64,000 nt of DNA from Bacillota bacterium (GTDB lineage Bacteria; Bacillota; Clostridia; Tissierellales; Peptoniphilaceae), in the NCBI GenBank assembly GCA_028724185.1, contig JAQYDN010000010.1, positions 1 to 64,000 of the forward strand. Direction: 5' to 3'. Positions 16,072 to 25,865 of this stretch are shown piece after piece. The position numbers were made by a program, and so were the translations under genes. Position 1 is the stretch's first letter. Each line of letters begins with the position of its first letter. Below the pieces are notes generated by a model that saw nothing but the letters and a program-made list of their open reading frames with translations, searched no databases and had not been told where the DNA came from.

Positions 16072-16692
16072 TTGAAGGGAGTATTTATCGTTATCGAGGG
16101 ACCGGACGGGTCGGGAAAGTCGACGATGAGCGAGGGAATTGCGAAGCACTACCTGTCGAAGGGCGTGGACGTCCTGCACACGCGGGAACCCGGCGGGACG
16201 AAGATATCCGAGAAGATACGGACGCTGTTGCTTTCAAAGGACAACCGCGAGATGCATCCGCGCACGGAAGCGCTCCTCTATGCGGCCTCGCGCGCGCAAC
16301 ACGTGGAGGAAGTAATCCTGCCTGCTCTTAACGCGGGGAAGATGGTCGTCTGTGAGCGCTTCGTCTTTTCGAGCCTCGTCTACCAGGGACTGTGCCGAAA
16401 ACTCGGGATCGTCCCCGTCGAGGCCATTAACGATTTCGCGACGGGGGGGCTCTCTGCGGATGTCACCCTCTACTTAGACAGCGCGGAGCTCTCTTCGCTT
16501 GCGCGCATCTCTGACAGAGAGGCCGATCGCCTGGAATCGGATGAGAAGATACGGGCATCGGTCGAGGAAAATTATAGAATACTAGCAAATAACCGGGCAG
16601 ATCAGTTGATTCGAATCGACGCGTCGAAAGAAAAAGACGTCGTGCTCGAGCACTGCATCGAAGCCATTGAAAAGGAGTGTCGAAAGCGATGA
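16072..16692 (+). CDS. tmk: Thymidylate kinase
   Basis: A 206-residue dTMP kinase. P-loop GPDGSGKST at residues 10-18, TREPGGT motif, and the LID region DREADRLES. The DRx motif reads CERF rather than the usual DRY/DRF: an aspartate-to-glutamate change at a residue that normally contacts substrate and Mg. Start is TTG 16072 with AAAGGAGG at good distance; no ATG fits. It heads the conserved Bacillota run tmk-darA-holB-yaaT and overlaps the next gene by 4 bp. Confidence 0.95.
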   Translation: MKGVFIVIEGPDGSGKSTMSEGIAKHYLSKGVDVLHTREPGGTKISEKIRTLLLSKDNREMHPRTEALLYAASRAQHVEEVILPALNAGKMVVCERFVFSSLVYQGLCRKLGIVPVEAINDFATGGLSADVTLYLDSAELSSLARISDREADRLESDEKIRASVEENYRILANNRADQLIRIDASKEKDVVLEHCIEAIEKECRKR

Positions 16693-17015
16693 AATTAATA
16701 TTTGCCATAGTTCAGGACCAAGACGCCTCGAATGTCATCGACGCGCTGACGGAAAAGCGCTTCCGGGTCACGAAGTTGTCGTCCTCCGGCGGATTTTTAA
16801 AGGCCGGAAATACGACCCTCTTGATGGGCGTCGAAGAGAAAGATATGGACGAGTTGTTCGATATTCTCGAGGAAAACTGTTCCGTGCGGGACGAGGCGAC
16901 CTCGATGGTCGCCATGACCAGCCCCAGTGATTCGTTTATGCCCTATCCCCTGAACGTGCGGGTCGGCGGGGCGACGATCTTTATTCTCGACGTGGCGGAA
17001 TACAACCGCTATTAA
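16689..17015 (+). CDS. darA: Cyclic-di-AMP receptor, PII-like (DarA/PstA)
   Basis: A 108-residue PII-like protein of the DarA/PstA family. It starts MKLIFAIVQDQDA and has the family's GGFLKAGNTTLLMGVEE strand-turn that helps bind cyclic-di-AMP, followed by the long B-loop region and the return strand ATIFILDV. Its ATG overlaps the tmk stop (ATGA). In B. subtilis darA also lies between tmk and holB. Its output partner is not known. Confidence 0.92.
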   Translation: MKLIFAIVQDQDASNVIDALTEKRFRVTKLSSSGGFLKAGNTTLLMGVEEKDMDELFDILEENCSVRDEATSMVAMTSPSDSFMPYPLNVRVGGATIFILDVAEYNRY

Positions 17016-17025
17016 GGAGTGAGCT

Positions 17026-17313
17026 ATGGATAAGCAGATGGACAAAATGGTGTTTGCCATTATCGCCGACCGCTTTATCGGCGACTTTATCGACGAGCTC
17101 CTGGAGGCGGATATTTCCGTGACGGAGATGGCATCCACCGGCGGATTTTTGAAGGAAGGAAATACCACGGTCGTCATCGGCGTGAGCGATAAACAATACG
17201 TTCAGCTCAAGGAAATTTTACAGCGCATCATCGGTGACCACGCCGACAAGAACAGCGAGCACGCCGGTGCTCACGTCTTTGCGATCGACCTCGTGAAGGG
17301 ACTTCGCATTTGA
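17026..17313 (+). CDS. Second DarA-like PII protein (tandem paralogue, shorter loop)
   Basis: A 95-residue protein starting 11 bp after darA. It repeats the DarA plan (MVFAIIADRFIGDFIDELLE, then STGGFLKEGNTTVVIGV, then AHVFAIDLVKG), so it arose by tandem duplication. It lacks much of the sequence between the second strand and the last strand present in the first copy, so the cyclic-di-AMP pocket or its signalling loop may differ. AAGGAG precedes the ATG; it overlaps holB by 4 bp. Confidence 0.85.
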   Translation: MDKQMDKMVFAIIADRFIGDFIDELLEADISVTEMASTGGFLKEGNTTVVIGVSDKQYVQLKEILQRIIGDHADKNSEHAGAHVFAIDLVKGLRI

Positions 17314-18161
17314 CGTCGAACATCGAAAAGTTCGTCACGTCGGGCTTGCACGCCTATCTCATTCGCGGAGACGCGGAGGAGGCGCTCCGCTTCGGCCGCC
17401 GGTACGGCAAGGCGTTTTTATGTCGAGAAGAGCCCAAGCCGTGCGGCGCGTGTCCGTCCTGTCGGCTGTTTGACGCGGGCGAGGGCGGCGGCGCGAACCA
17501 TCCGGATTACATCGAGATCGCGCCGACGAAGAAGACGGCGAAGGCGTCGATAAAAAAAGAAAGCATCGCCTCGGTTCTTCAGGAGGCGGCGATGGCGTCG
17601 TATATGGAAAACGGAAAGGTCTTTTTATTCAGAGACTTTGAGACGGCGACGGTCGAGGGACAAAATGCACTGTTGAAGTTGTTGGAGGATCCGCCCGCGA
17701 ATACGCGATTTCTGCTCCTCTCGGAGACGGGCGAGGGGATTCTCCCGACGATCCTCTCGCGCGTCGGCCTGATCGATATCGGCGACAGACAAAAGACGGA
17801 GGGCGAGCTGCGCCTTCGCCTCTTTCGGACGATCGAAAAAGTGATGCGCGGACCCGAGGAGGTCTTTTTAGCGCGTCCGTTTTTCGACGAGGTCAAAGAC
17901 GACCTCCCCGAGGTCTTCAACGACCTCGAATCGTATTTGAGAGACGTCGCCGTCGTCTACGAGACGGGCGAGATCGAGCGGGCGGTCAATGCCGATTACC
18001 GAAAGATGATCGGCGCGCACGCCGAAGAGATGGGCGAGCGCGTGTATGACATCTACGACGCCGCGATGAAGGCGGCGTATTATTTGGAACACAACGTCAA
18101 CCGTGAATTTGTATTGGAATGGATGTTTTTGCAGTTTGGAGGCACGACAGATCGTGAGTGA
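17310..18161 (+). CDS. holB: DNA polymerase III delta' subunit (clamp loader)
   Basis: A 283-residue AAA+ protein. The Walker A is absent, as expected for delta' (it does not hydrolyse ATP), while the zinc module CREEPKPCGACPSC and the sensor-like NALLKLLEDPPANTRFLLL and TILSRV blocks are clear. It loads the beta clamp together with DnaX and HolA. Start TTG 17310 overlaps the stop of the preceding gene (TTGA). Position before yaaT is the conserved Bacillota arrangement. Confidence 0.93.
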   Translation: MTSNIEKFVTSGLHAYLIRGDAEEALRFGRRYGKAFLCREEPKPCGACPSCRLFDAGEGGGANHPDYIEIAPTKKTAKASIKKESIASVLQEAAMASYMENGKVFLFRDFETATVEGQNALLKLLEDPPANTRFLLLSETGEGILPTILSRVGLIDIGDRQKTEGELRLRLFRTIEKVMRGPEEVFLARPFFDEVKDDLPEVFNDLESYLRDVAVVYETGEIERAVNADYRKMIGAHAEEMGERVYDIYDAAMKAAYYLEHNVNREFVLEWMFLQFGGTTDRE

Positions 18162-19032
18162 TAAGAAAAGAGAAGTCGTAGGCGTTCGCTTTAAGCCTCA
18201 CGGCAAAGTGTATTATTTCGATCCCGCGGGTTACTCGCCCGCCGTCGGCGAGGCAGTCATCATCGAGACCTCGCGGGGAATTGAATATGGCTTTACCGCC
18301 ATCGAAAAGAGGAGCGTCGAGGCGAGCGAGATCGTGGGCGAACTGAAGCCGATTATTCGCATCGCCGATCGCGAGGATACGGACCGCTGGATCACCAATC
18401 GAAACCTCGCCCGGGAGGCTCTGCTCGTGTGCGAGGACAAGGTCAAGGAACACGGCCTCGAGATGCGCCTGATCGACTCGGAGTACACCTTCGACAATTC
18501 GAAGCTGCTCTTTTACTTTACAGCCGACGATCGCGTCGACTTCAGAAAGCTCGTCAGAGATCTCGCTTCGATCTTCAGGACGCGCATCGAACTCAGGCAG
18601 ATCGGGGTGCGCGACGAGGCGAAACTTATCGGCGGCGTGGGGCCGTGCGGCCGCGAGTGTTGCTGCGCGTCGTTTTTAAGCGAGTTTCACCCGGTGAGCA
18701 TCAATATGGCGAAAGATCAGGGGCTCTCGCTCAACCCCGAGACCATCAGCGGCCTTTGCGGGCGTCTGCTGTGCTGTCTTCGCTACGAACAGGAAGGTTA
18801 TGCGGAAAACTTAAAGCGCCTGCCGAAGGTGGGTCGCCACGTCATCACCCCCGAGGGCAAGGGGGTCGTGGTGAGCACCTCGACACTGAAGGCTCTGGTG
18901 AAGGTGAAGATCGAAGGCGAGGACGGCGCCGAGTACGTCGTGTTCCCCGCCGAGGAGGTCGCCTTCAAACCGCGTCGAAAAGGAGGATGTGACCGTGCGT
19001 GCGACCATGCGGAACATGGGGCTGACCGATAA
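18154..19032 (+). CDS. yaaT: PSP1-domain protein YaaT (RicT)
   Basis: A 292-residue PSP1-domain protein. The Cys-rich core is intact (GGVGPCGRECCCASFL and SGLCGRLLCCLRYE); in B. subtilis YaaT/RicT with RicA and RicF these cysteines hold Fe-S clusters and the complex acts with RNase Y in mRNA maturation. GTG 18154 (preceded by GGAGG) is preferred over an upstream ATG inside holB, giving an 8-bp overlap. The C-terminal tail is charged and overlaps the next gene. Confidence 0.92.
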   Translation: MSDKKREVVGVRFKPHGKVYYFDPAGYSPAVGEAVIIETSRGIEYGFTAIEKRSVEASEIVGELKPIIRIADREDTDRWITNRNLAREALLVCEDKVKEHGLEMRLIDSEYTFDNSKLLFYFTADDRVDFRKLVRDLASIFRTRIELRQIGVRDEAKLIGGVGPCGRECCCASFLSEFHPVSINMAKDQGLSLNPETISGLCGRLLCCLRYEQEGYAENLKRLPKVGRHVITPEGKGVVVSTSTLKALVKVKIEGEDGAEYVVFPAEEVAFKPRRKGGCDRACDHAEHGADR

Positions 19033-20944
19033 AAGCTCTATCAGGCGGAGCGCATGGCTCCTCGTCTTTTTGGCGATCATCGCTTGTGACGTCTTTCCGG
19101 GCTTTTACTTCCAAGACAAAATTCCCCACGGCGCAGCCATCTTTCTCGTGTGTGGGGGGTATTTTTTATTGTTCGGCGTGGCGCTCTACCTGATCCGGCG
19201 CTTTTTAAGGCGGTGGGTCTCATCGCCGGTGATCGAAACGATGCTCGTCGCGATCCTCGCCTACAATATACATCGCCTGATCAACTCGACCGCCTCGCTC
19301 GGGCCGTCGGCGGGGATGTGGCTTAAGGGCATCGCGGGCGTGCTGACGCTCGGCCTTTGGCTGTTTGCCTACGGCATGGAGCGGCGCAGGGAGCGCCCTC
19401 TTTTAACGGCGGTGGGCGCCGTGAGTCTTGCGTGCGTCGCGTTTGTCGCGCTGTTTCCGGGCGTTCGAATGCGCGGAGAGATTCATCCCGCGGCGAAGGC
19501 GATTCCCCCGACATACGACGTCGAGGTCGTTCACTACGGACCCGGAGAGGACTACGACTTCGGCACCGAAAACTACGCCCGCTACGTCACCGTGCCGAAA
19601 TATCAGGATAAGCTGCGCAAGCGGCACCTGGGGTATACGCCGAGTCGCGTGCCCTACGAGGGCGAGCTCTATATGCCGAAGGGGAAAAGACATACGCCGC
19701 TTCTCGTCTTCGTCCACGGCAACCACAACATGGTCGAGGACAACATGGGCGGATACGATTATTTGGGGCGCTACCTCGCGGCGCGCGGAATCAGCTTCGC
19801 CTCCATCGACCAGTCGCACTTCAACGCGTTTATGCAGAGGTCGATGTCGAATGAAAACGACGCGCGCGCGCTCGGCTTGATCGACCACGCCGCGGCGCTC
19901 TTGGCCGATCCGCGCCTCGCGGACCGCTTCGACAAAGATCGCCTCTACTTCGGCGGCCACAGCCGCGGCGGCGAGGCGGCGGCGATCGCGGCTTCATTCG
20001 TCGAGCTCTCCCATAACCCCGATACCGGCGAAAAGGTGAAAGATTTGCGCGTCGCGGGCGTCCTCGCGGTCGCGCCGACCGACGGGCAGTATCAGCCGGC
20101 GGCACATCCCGTCGCTTTGCGCGCGCCGTATCTTTTCGTGCAGGGCGTCTACGACCAGGATGTCTCCTCGTTGGAGGGGATGGATCAGTACATGCGCGCC
20201 GAGGGAGAAAAACGTCAAATCCTCATCCAATACGCCAACCACACCCAATTTAACGACAATTGGGGACGACTCGACCGCGAGGGGCTCAACGCCTGTACCC
20301 TCCGCACGGCGGATTTGATGGATACGCGCGATCAGCAGGCTTTTTTAGAGGTTTTGGCCTATGGATTTATCGAGGACCCCGCGATATTTTCGGCCCTTAA
20401 AGACTATGTTCCGGACGCGGGTTTTATGATGGCTTCGGAGAAACCGGGTGTGGTGCTCGCGAACTTCGAGGAGGACGCCGATCTCGCGACGGGGACGGCA
20501 GAAGGCGTCGCGATCGACTTGACCTCGGGCGTCCACACCGAGGGGAACTTCGCGCCGTCGGGGCGAGGCGGCGCAAACCACGTCGCCTACGTTGTCGGAG
20601 AATTTACCCTCGATACGCCCGTCGGTGGCGCGGGAGATTTTGCCTTCGACGCCGCGCCGATCGGGACGGCGCCGACTGTCGAAGTCACCCTCGAGGACGA
20701 GGACGGCGAGCGCGTGAGCGCGACCTTTAACCGAGAGACGTTGACGGAACCGTTTGAGACCAGGCTGTTGAAGTGGCAGGACTTGGCCGGGCGATCGGAG
20801 AACAAATCGGCGCTTGAGACCTGTCGCATTCGCGACGAGGCGATGCGGGAGAAAAATCCGAACTTCCATATGGAGCGGCTGAGAAGAGTCACGATCGCGA
20901 CCGATGCGGAAATCGCCCTCGACAATATACGCATCGAGCCCTAA
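18995..20944 (+). CDS. Membrane-anchored alpha/beta hydrolase
   Basis: About 649 residues. The N-terminal ~150 residues hold four or five transmembrane helices; the rest is outside or periplasm-facing in topology. The catalytic domain has the oxyanion start LVFVHGNHNM, the nucleophile elbow GGHSRGGEAA (Ser near residue 323) and a late histidine in YANHTQFND, the pattern of alpha/beta hydrolases of the PAF-acetylhydrolase/chlorophyllase kind. A beta-rich C-terminal domain of about 170 residues follows. Two GTGs are possible; GTG 18995 has the better distance from AAAGGAGG, overlapping yaaT by 38 bp. Substrate unknown. Confidence 0.78.
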   Translation: MRATMRNMGLTDKSSIRRSAWLLVFLAIIACDVFPGFYFQDKIPHGAAIFLVCGGYFLLFGVALYLIRRFLRRWVSSPVIETMLVAILAYNIHRLINSTASLGPSAGMWLKGIAGVLTLGLWLFAYGMERRRERPLLTAVGAVSLACVAFVALFPGVRMRGEIHPAAKAIPPTYDVEVVHYGPGEDYDFGTENYARYVTVPKYQDKLRKRHLGYTPSRVPYEGELYMPKGKRHTPLLVFVHGNHNMVEDNMGGYDYLGRYLAARGISFASIDQSHFNAFMQRSMSNENDARALGLIDHAAALLADPRLADRFDKDRLYFGGHSRGGEAAAIAASFVELSHNPDTGEKVKDLRVAGVLAVAPTDGQYQPAAHPVALRAPYLFVQGVYDQDVSSLEGMDQYMRAEGEKRQILIQYANHTQFNDNWGRLDREGLNACTLRTADLMDTRDQQAFLEVLAYGFIEDPAIFSALKDYVPDAGFMMASEKPGVVLANFEEDADLATGTAEGVAIDLTSGVHTEGNFAPSGRGGANHVAYVVGEFTLDTPVGGAGDFAFDAAPIGTAPTVEVTLEDEDGERVSATFNRETLTEPFETRLLKWQDLAGRSENKSALETCRIRDEAMREKNPNFHMERLRRVTIATDAEIALDNIRIEP

Positions 20945-21172
20945 AATCTGATTAAAGGACATGTCCTTGGGTATGAATTTATTGAACAGAGATATCAGTC
21001 ATTGATTTTATGTGACGTGCTTTTGACGGCGGCCGCACAGGCGCATGGCGTCGCGCGCGTTTTATCCGCTGCGAGTGTTCGCTTCTCCTTAAACGGCGGG
21101 GCAACTCGAGACGGTCGCGAGGGCACGGGGCGTTTGAGTTATTTAAAAATGATCGTATTGAGGAGGAATATA

Positions 21173-21652
21173 ATGGCAGACTTATCCGCAAAATTGAATG
21201 AACAATTTAACTTTGAAGTCGAATCGGCTTATATCTATATGGCGATGGCAAACTACGTGGAAGTCGAAGGCATGCACGGTTTCAGCCACTTCTTCGTAGA
21301 ACAGGCGAAGGAAGAGATGGAACACGCCGAAGCGTTCTACCACTTTATGCTCGAAATGGACATGGTGCCGGAATACGACACGCTCGCTAAGCCGAAGGCA
21401 GAGTACGGAAACTTTGTCGATACCTTTAAGGCGGCTTTGGAACACGAAAAGGAAGTAACGGGCCGAATCAAAGCCATTTACGAAGCGGCGATCGAGGAAG
21501 GTTGCCTCGACACGCAACAGTTCCTGAACCAGTTCCTCGCCGAACAACGCGAAGAAGAAGATACCTTCCGCGACCTCGTCGAGCGCTTGGAACGCATCCA
21601 CGAAAACTGGGGCGGTCTCTATATCTTGGACGGTCAACTCGCAAAACGCTAA
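21173..21652 (+). CDS. ftnA: Ferritin
   Basis: A 159-residue bacterial non-haem ferritin. The ferroxidase ligands are in NFEVESAYIY (E17), KEEMEHAE (residues 46-53) and the later glutamates of REEEDTF. It oxidises and stores iron in a 24-mer cage. The frame is open from 21002 but ATG 21173 follows AGGAGGAAT and matches ferritin N-termini. The 228-bp gap upstream contains a 14-bp palindrome AAGGACATGTCCTT at 20955-20968; no clear promoter was found. Own terminator downstream. Confidence 0.95.
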   Translation: MADLSAKLNEQFNFEVESAYIYMAMANYVEVEGMHGFSHFFVEQAKEEMEHAEAFYHFMLEMDMVPEYDTLAKPKAEYGNFVDTFKAALEHEKEVTGRIKAIYEAAIEEGCLDTQQFLNQFLAEQREEEDTFRDLVERLERIHENWGGLYILDGQLAKR

Positions 21653-21671
21653 AAATAACAAACAATCTATC

Positions 21672-21700
21672 GGTCTCGCCCTCGGGCGGGGCCTTTTTTA
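21672..21700 (+). terminator. Terminator of the ferritin gene
   Basis: GGTCTCGCCC / GGGCGGGGCC stem (two wobble pairs) with a 2-nt loop and a T6 tail. Confidence 0.85.
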
Positions 21701-21740
21701 TGTCGCGAATGTGGGGTGTCGACGGGTTAAAAAGAGCAAT

Positions 21741-21763
21741 AAAAAAGGCCTCCTTTCGGAGGC
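21741..21763 (-). terminator. Terminator of fbp
   Basis: GCCTCC / GGAGGC stem; on the minus strand it ends with a T6 run. It directly follows the fbp stop codon. Confidence 0.85.
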
Positions 21764-21764
21764 A

Positions 21765-23717
21765 TCAGCGTTCGTCGGATTTTATCGCGCCGCTTCGGTA
21801 GAGGGAGGCGAGCGTCAAGAGCTCGTCGATGCGCGCCTTGGCGGCTTTTCCCTCGTCGCTGTCGCGCGCGAGCCGTCGCGTCTTATATTCCGTCACGAAT
21901 TCGAGTGACGAGGTCATGTCGATATTTTCCCGAATGTAGCTGTCTTCGTGGCGTATCGGTTCGTGGGTTGCGAGGAGGATCCCGTAGGAGTTCGAGATCA
22001 GGGTGTATCCGGCGGTGCCGGTCGTCTTGCGGTAGGCGTGCGCGAAGCCGCCGTCGATGACGACGACTCTGCCGTTCGCCTTGATGGGGGATTCCCCTTT
22101 TCGCCGCTTGACCGGCGTGTGACCGTTGATAATCTTTCCGCGCTCGCCGCGGATTTCGAACGATTCCAGGATGGCGAGGGCGACGTCTTCTCTCTCTCTG
22201 AGGGAGAAGTAGGGGTTTTTGCGCTCGACGTGGGTCCTTTCGTCGTCGATAAAGTAGCGCTCAAAAGTCGTAATTCGCTCCTTGCCGAAGAGCGGGGAGT
22301 ACGTGCCGCACCAAAGGTAGAACATGAGGTCGGCGGCATCTTTTTTTGCCTCTCCTTCCCCGAAAAAACAGGTACGCACGCGCTCGTCGAAGGCGTCGAG
22401 GAGGGCGCGCCCTTTCAGAGGAGACCCGAAGAGGTCGACCGACTGAAAGTCGCCGTCTTCGGTCATGGGGATGCAACCGTGGAAGAGGAGATTGTCGTTT
22501 TGGACGAGGTACATACTGCCGCGCTCGACCATGTGGCGAATATGGTGTTGGAGCCGCTCGCTGTTTAAAAAACTCAACCTCAGGCGTTCGACGACCTCGG
22601 CTTCTTCTGCGGCGAAGGCGTAGGGATTTGAGGGATCGACGGTGGGAAAGTCGCCGTCGAGGAGGGGGTAGTCTTCTCCTTCGATGCGGACGGTCTTCTC
22701 CTCGAGGTCTAAGTGCTCGAGGTGGAGCATATTCTGCATATCGTACTCGGGGTGGGCCGCGATCAGCTGACCTTCCGCCTTAAACTGCAGGATGGCGACG
22801 GCCTTGTGGAGTTTGGCGAGCGAGGCGTTGACGTTCTCGTCGGGGGCGGGATTTTTCGGGTAAAAAGGCGCCTCGGCGCTGTATTTTTCGGCGTAGCGCA
22901 CGAGCGGGAGGAGGTTGATGCCGTATCCGTCTTCGATCGTGCGAAGGACATTGTACCTGACGGCGATGCGGACGACGTTTAAGGCGAGGGCGACGTTGCC
23001 GGATGCCGCGCCGATCCAGGCGATGTCGTGGTTGCCCCACTGAATGTCGATGCGCGGATCTCGCGCGATCAGGTCCATGATCTTCTCGGCGTTCTCGCCC
23101 CGGTCGTAGATGTCGCCGATGACGTGGACGGTCTCGACGGCAAAGCGTACACAGAGGTCGGCGAGGTCTTTGATGTAGCGCTCGCCCTCGCCGAAGTCGA
23201 CGATGTGCTTATAAAGCGTGTGGACGTAGTTTTCCTTGTGTCGGAACGAGGATTGTTCCGACAATAAGAGATTTAAGACCTTCTTGCGCGAATTCGGGAG
23301 CGCCTCTTCGATCTGCTCGCGGTCGTATTTTGCGGCGACGCGGCCCGTCAGAACGATTAAATCCGAAAGCGTCGAGCGGAGCAGCGCGCGGTAGGCCTCC
23401 TCGTCCATCGTATGTTTTAGATATTTCAGTTTTTTGTCCGGGTAATATAAGATCGTGGCGAGGCGCCTTCGCGCCTCCTCCGACTTATCCGGAAACAGCT
23501 CGTCGATGTAGCGGCGCAAGACGCCCGAGGCGTTTCGGAGGACGTGCGTAAAGGCGATATATTCTCCGTGGAGGTCGCTGACGAAGTGTTCCGTGGGTTT
23601 CGGAAGTTCGAGGGCGCTTATCAGGATGAGCGCTTCCGCGAGCGCTTCGTGCTCGTCGAGGTAGCGGTCCGCCAGGAGGGCAAAGTATTTTTGTTCGAAT
23701 GATGATAAAGTGTGCAT
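21765..23717 (-). CDS. fbp: Fructose-1,6-bisphosphatase, class III
   Basis: A 650-residue Bacillota-type FBPase with a calcineurin-like metallophosphatase core. Metal-site motifs: SDLHGEY near residue 47, GDIYDRG and QWGNHDI in the centre, and INGHTPVKRR near the C-terminus. It dephosphorylates fructose-1,6-bisphosphate in gluconeogenesis. The frame extends to 23759, but ATG 23717 has AAGGAGA at ideal spacing and the expected N-terminus. Divergent from apt. Confidence 0.95.
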   Translation of the reverse strand: MHTLSSFEQKYFALLADRYLDEHEALAEALILISALELPKPTEHFVSDLHGEYIAFTHVLRNASGVLRRYIDELFPDKSEEARRRLATILYYPDKKLKYLKHTMDEEAYRALLRSTLSDLIVLTGRVAAKYDREQIEEALPNSRKKVLNLLLSEQSSFRHKENYVHTLYKHIVDFGEGERYIKDLADLCVRFAVETVHVIGDIYDRGENAEKIMDLIARDPRIDIQWGNHDIAWIGAASGNVALALNVVRIAVRYNVLRTIEDGYGINLLPLVRYAEKYSAEAPFYPKNPAPDENVNASLAKLHKAVAILQFKAEGQLIAAHPEYDMQNMLHLEHLDLEEKTVRIEGEDYPLLDGDFPTVDPSNPYAFAAEEAEVVERLRLSFLNSERLQHHIRHMVERGSMYLVQNDNLLFHGCIPMTEDGDFQSVDLFGSPLKGRALLDAFDERVRTCFFGEGEAKKDAADLMFYLWCGTYSPLFGKERITTFERYFIDDERTHVERKNPYFSLREREDVALAILESFEIRGERGKIINGHTPVKRRKGESPIKANGRVVVIDGGFAHAYRKTTGTAGYTLISNSYGILLATHEPIRHEDSYIRENIDMTSSLEFVTEYKTRRLARDSDEGKAAKARIDELLTLASLYRSGAIKSDER

Positions 23718-23783
23718 TGAAATCTCCTTCGTGGTTTGTACCACTGACAGGGTATACATGAAACGTAATGAGAAAGTGAGGTT

Positions 23784-24302
23784 ATGATGAATTTTGAGGA
23801 AAAAATAAGAAGTATCGAGGATTATCCCAAAGAAGGGGTGACTTTTCGCGACATCACGACGCTTTTAAAGGACGGCGAGGCGTTTAAGGCCTGCATCGAC
23901 GCGATGGCCGACCTCGTCAGGGACGAGAAAGTCGATAAGATCATCGGCATCGAAGCGCGGGGATTTTTAATCGGCGCGCCGATCGCCTACCACCTGGGAC
24001 TCGGATTTGTGCCCATCAGAAAACCCGGAAAGCTTCCCTCCGAGATCGTATCGGAAAGTTACGAGTTGGAATACGGGAGCGACTCCGTCGAAATGCATAT
24101 CGACGGCATCGAAGAGGGAGAAAAGGTTATCATCGTCGACGATTTGCTCGCGACGGGCGGAACGGGTGCGGCCGCGGTGAAATTATGCAGAAGCGTCGGC
24201 GCCGAGGTGGCCTCGTGTCTCTTTTTAATCGAACTCGACGGTTTAGACGGCCGAGACGGCATCGACGTCCCCGTGAACGCGCTGCTCCATTTTCCGGCAT
24301 AA
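23784..24302 (+). CDS. apt: Adenine phosphoribosyltransferase
   Basis: A 172-residue type I phosphoribosyltransferase that makes AMP from adenine and PRPP. The PRPP loop IIVDDLLATGGT and the GIEARGFLIGAPIAY and FVPIRKPGKLP blocks are all present. Two ATGs abut at 23784 and 23787; ribosome site GTGAGG is close to both. The product is purine salvage; xpt (27692) is a second salvage gene nearby. The tRNA-Gly gene converges on it. Confidence 0.96.
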   Translation: MMNFEEKIRSIEDYPKEGVTFRDITTLLKDGEAFKACIDAMADLVRDEKVDKIIGIEARGFLIGAPIAYHLGLGFVPIRKPGKLPSEIVSESYELEYGSDSVEMHIDGIEEGEKVIIVDDLLATGGTGAAAVKLCRSVGAEVASCLFLIELDGLDGRDGIDVPVNALLHFPA

Positions 24303-24325
24303 TAAAAAAGACCCCGAGGGGGCCT
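24303..24325 (-). terminator. Terminator of the tRNA-Gly gene
   Basis: On the minus strand, GGCCCC / GGGGTC stem then T6, starting directly after the tRNA CCA. Confidence 0.75.
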
Positions 24326-24399
24326 TGGAGCGGGTGAAGGGAATCGAACCCTCGCGATCGGCTTGGGAAGCCGAGGCTCTGCCACTGAGCTACACCCGC
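24326..24399 (-). tRNA. tRNA-Gly (anticodon CCC)
   Basis: Seventy-four nucleotides including an encoded CCA. Acceptor GCGGGTG / CACCCGC, D arm GCTC / GAGC, anticodon arm TCGGC-TTCCCAA-GCCGA giving anticodon CCC, T arm GAGGG-TTCGATT-CCCTT. It would read GGG codons. Confidence 0.95.
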
Positions 24400-24474
24400 A
24401 TATAACAGAGATATTATACAGCTATGTAAAATAGATGTCAAGAAAATAACAAGAAAAAAATAAATTTCGATTAT

Positions 24475-24528
24475 TTGTTAATTAATTTTCGATTTTCCCT
24501 TGTAAAATCCTTCACGAGCGGTTACACT
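24475..24528 (+). promoter_or_regulatory. thl-crt-hbd promoter with a possible Rex half-site
   Basis: TTGTAA (24500-24505), 17-bp spacer, TACACT (24523-24528). Eight bases upstream is TTGTTAATTAATTTTCGA (24475-24492): its left half equals the Rex half-site TTGTTAA, the right half matches only 4 of 7. A TTGACA at 24612 has no -10. Confidence 0.5.
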
Positions 24529-24647
24529 AAGAGTAGGGAAATCATTCTCACCGACATTCGTCGGAATGCTTTTCGGTACTTATGGAAAGTCACGTACTAT
24601 TCAGTGTGCCGTTGACAATAACACTTCATTTAAGGAGGATCGATTTT

Positions 24648-25829
<1,182 letters not shown>

Positions 25830-25865
25830 GCAACAGGGAAAATTACTTTTAGGAGAGAAGCGGTC

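Noticed and set aside
20955-20968. 14-bp palindrome AAGGACATGTCCTT as an iron-responsive operator for ferritin
   Set aside because: It is over 200 bp from the ferritin start, does not match Fur or DtxR sites I know, and may be only the end signal of the hydrolase gene.
24612-24617. TTGACA as the thl -35 box
   Set aside because: The matching -10 position falls on the ribosome binding site; the upstream TTGTAA/TACACT pair is better.
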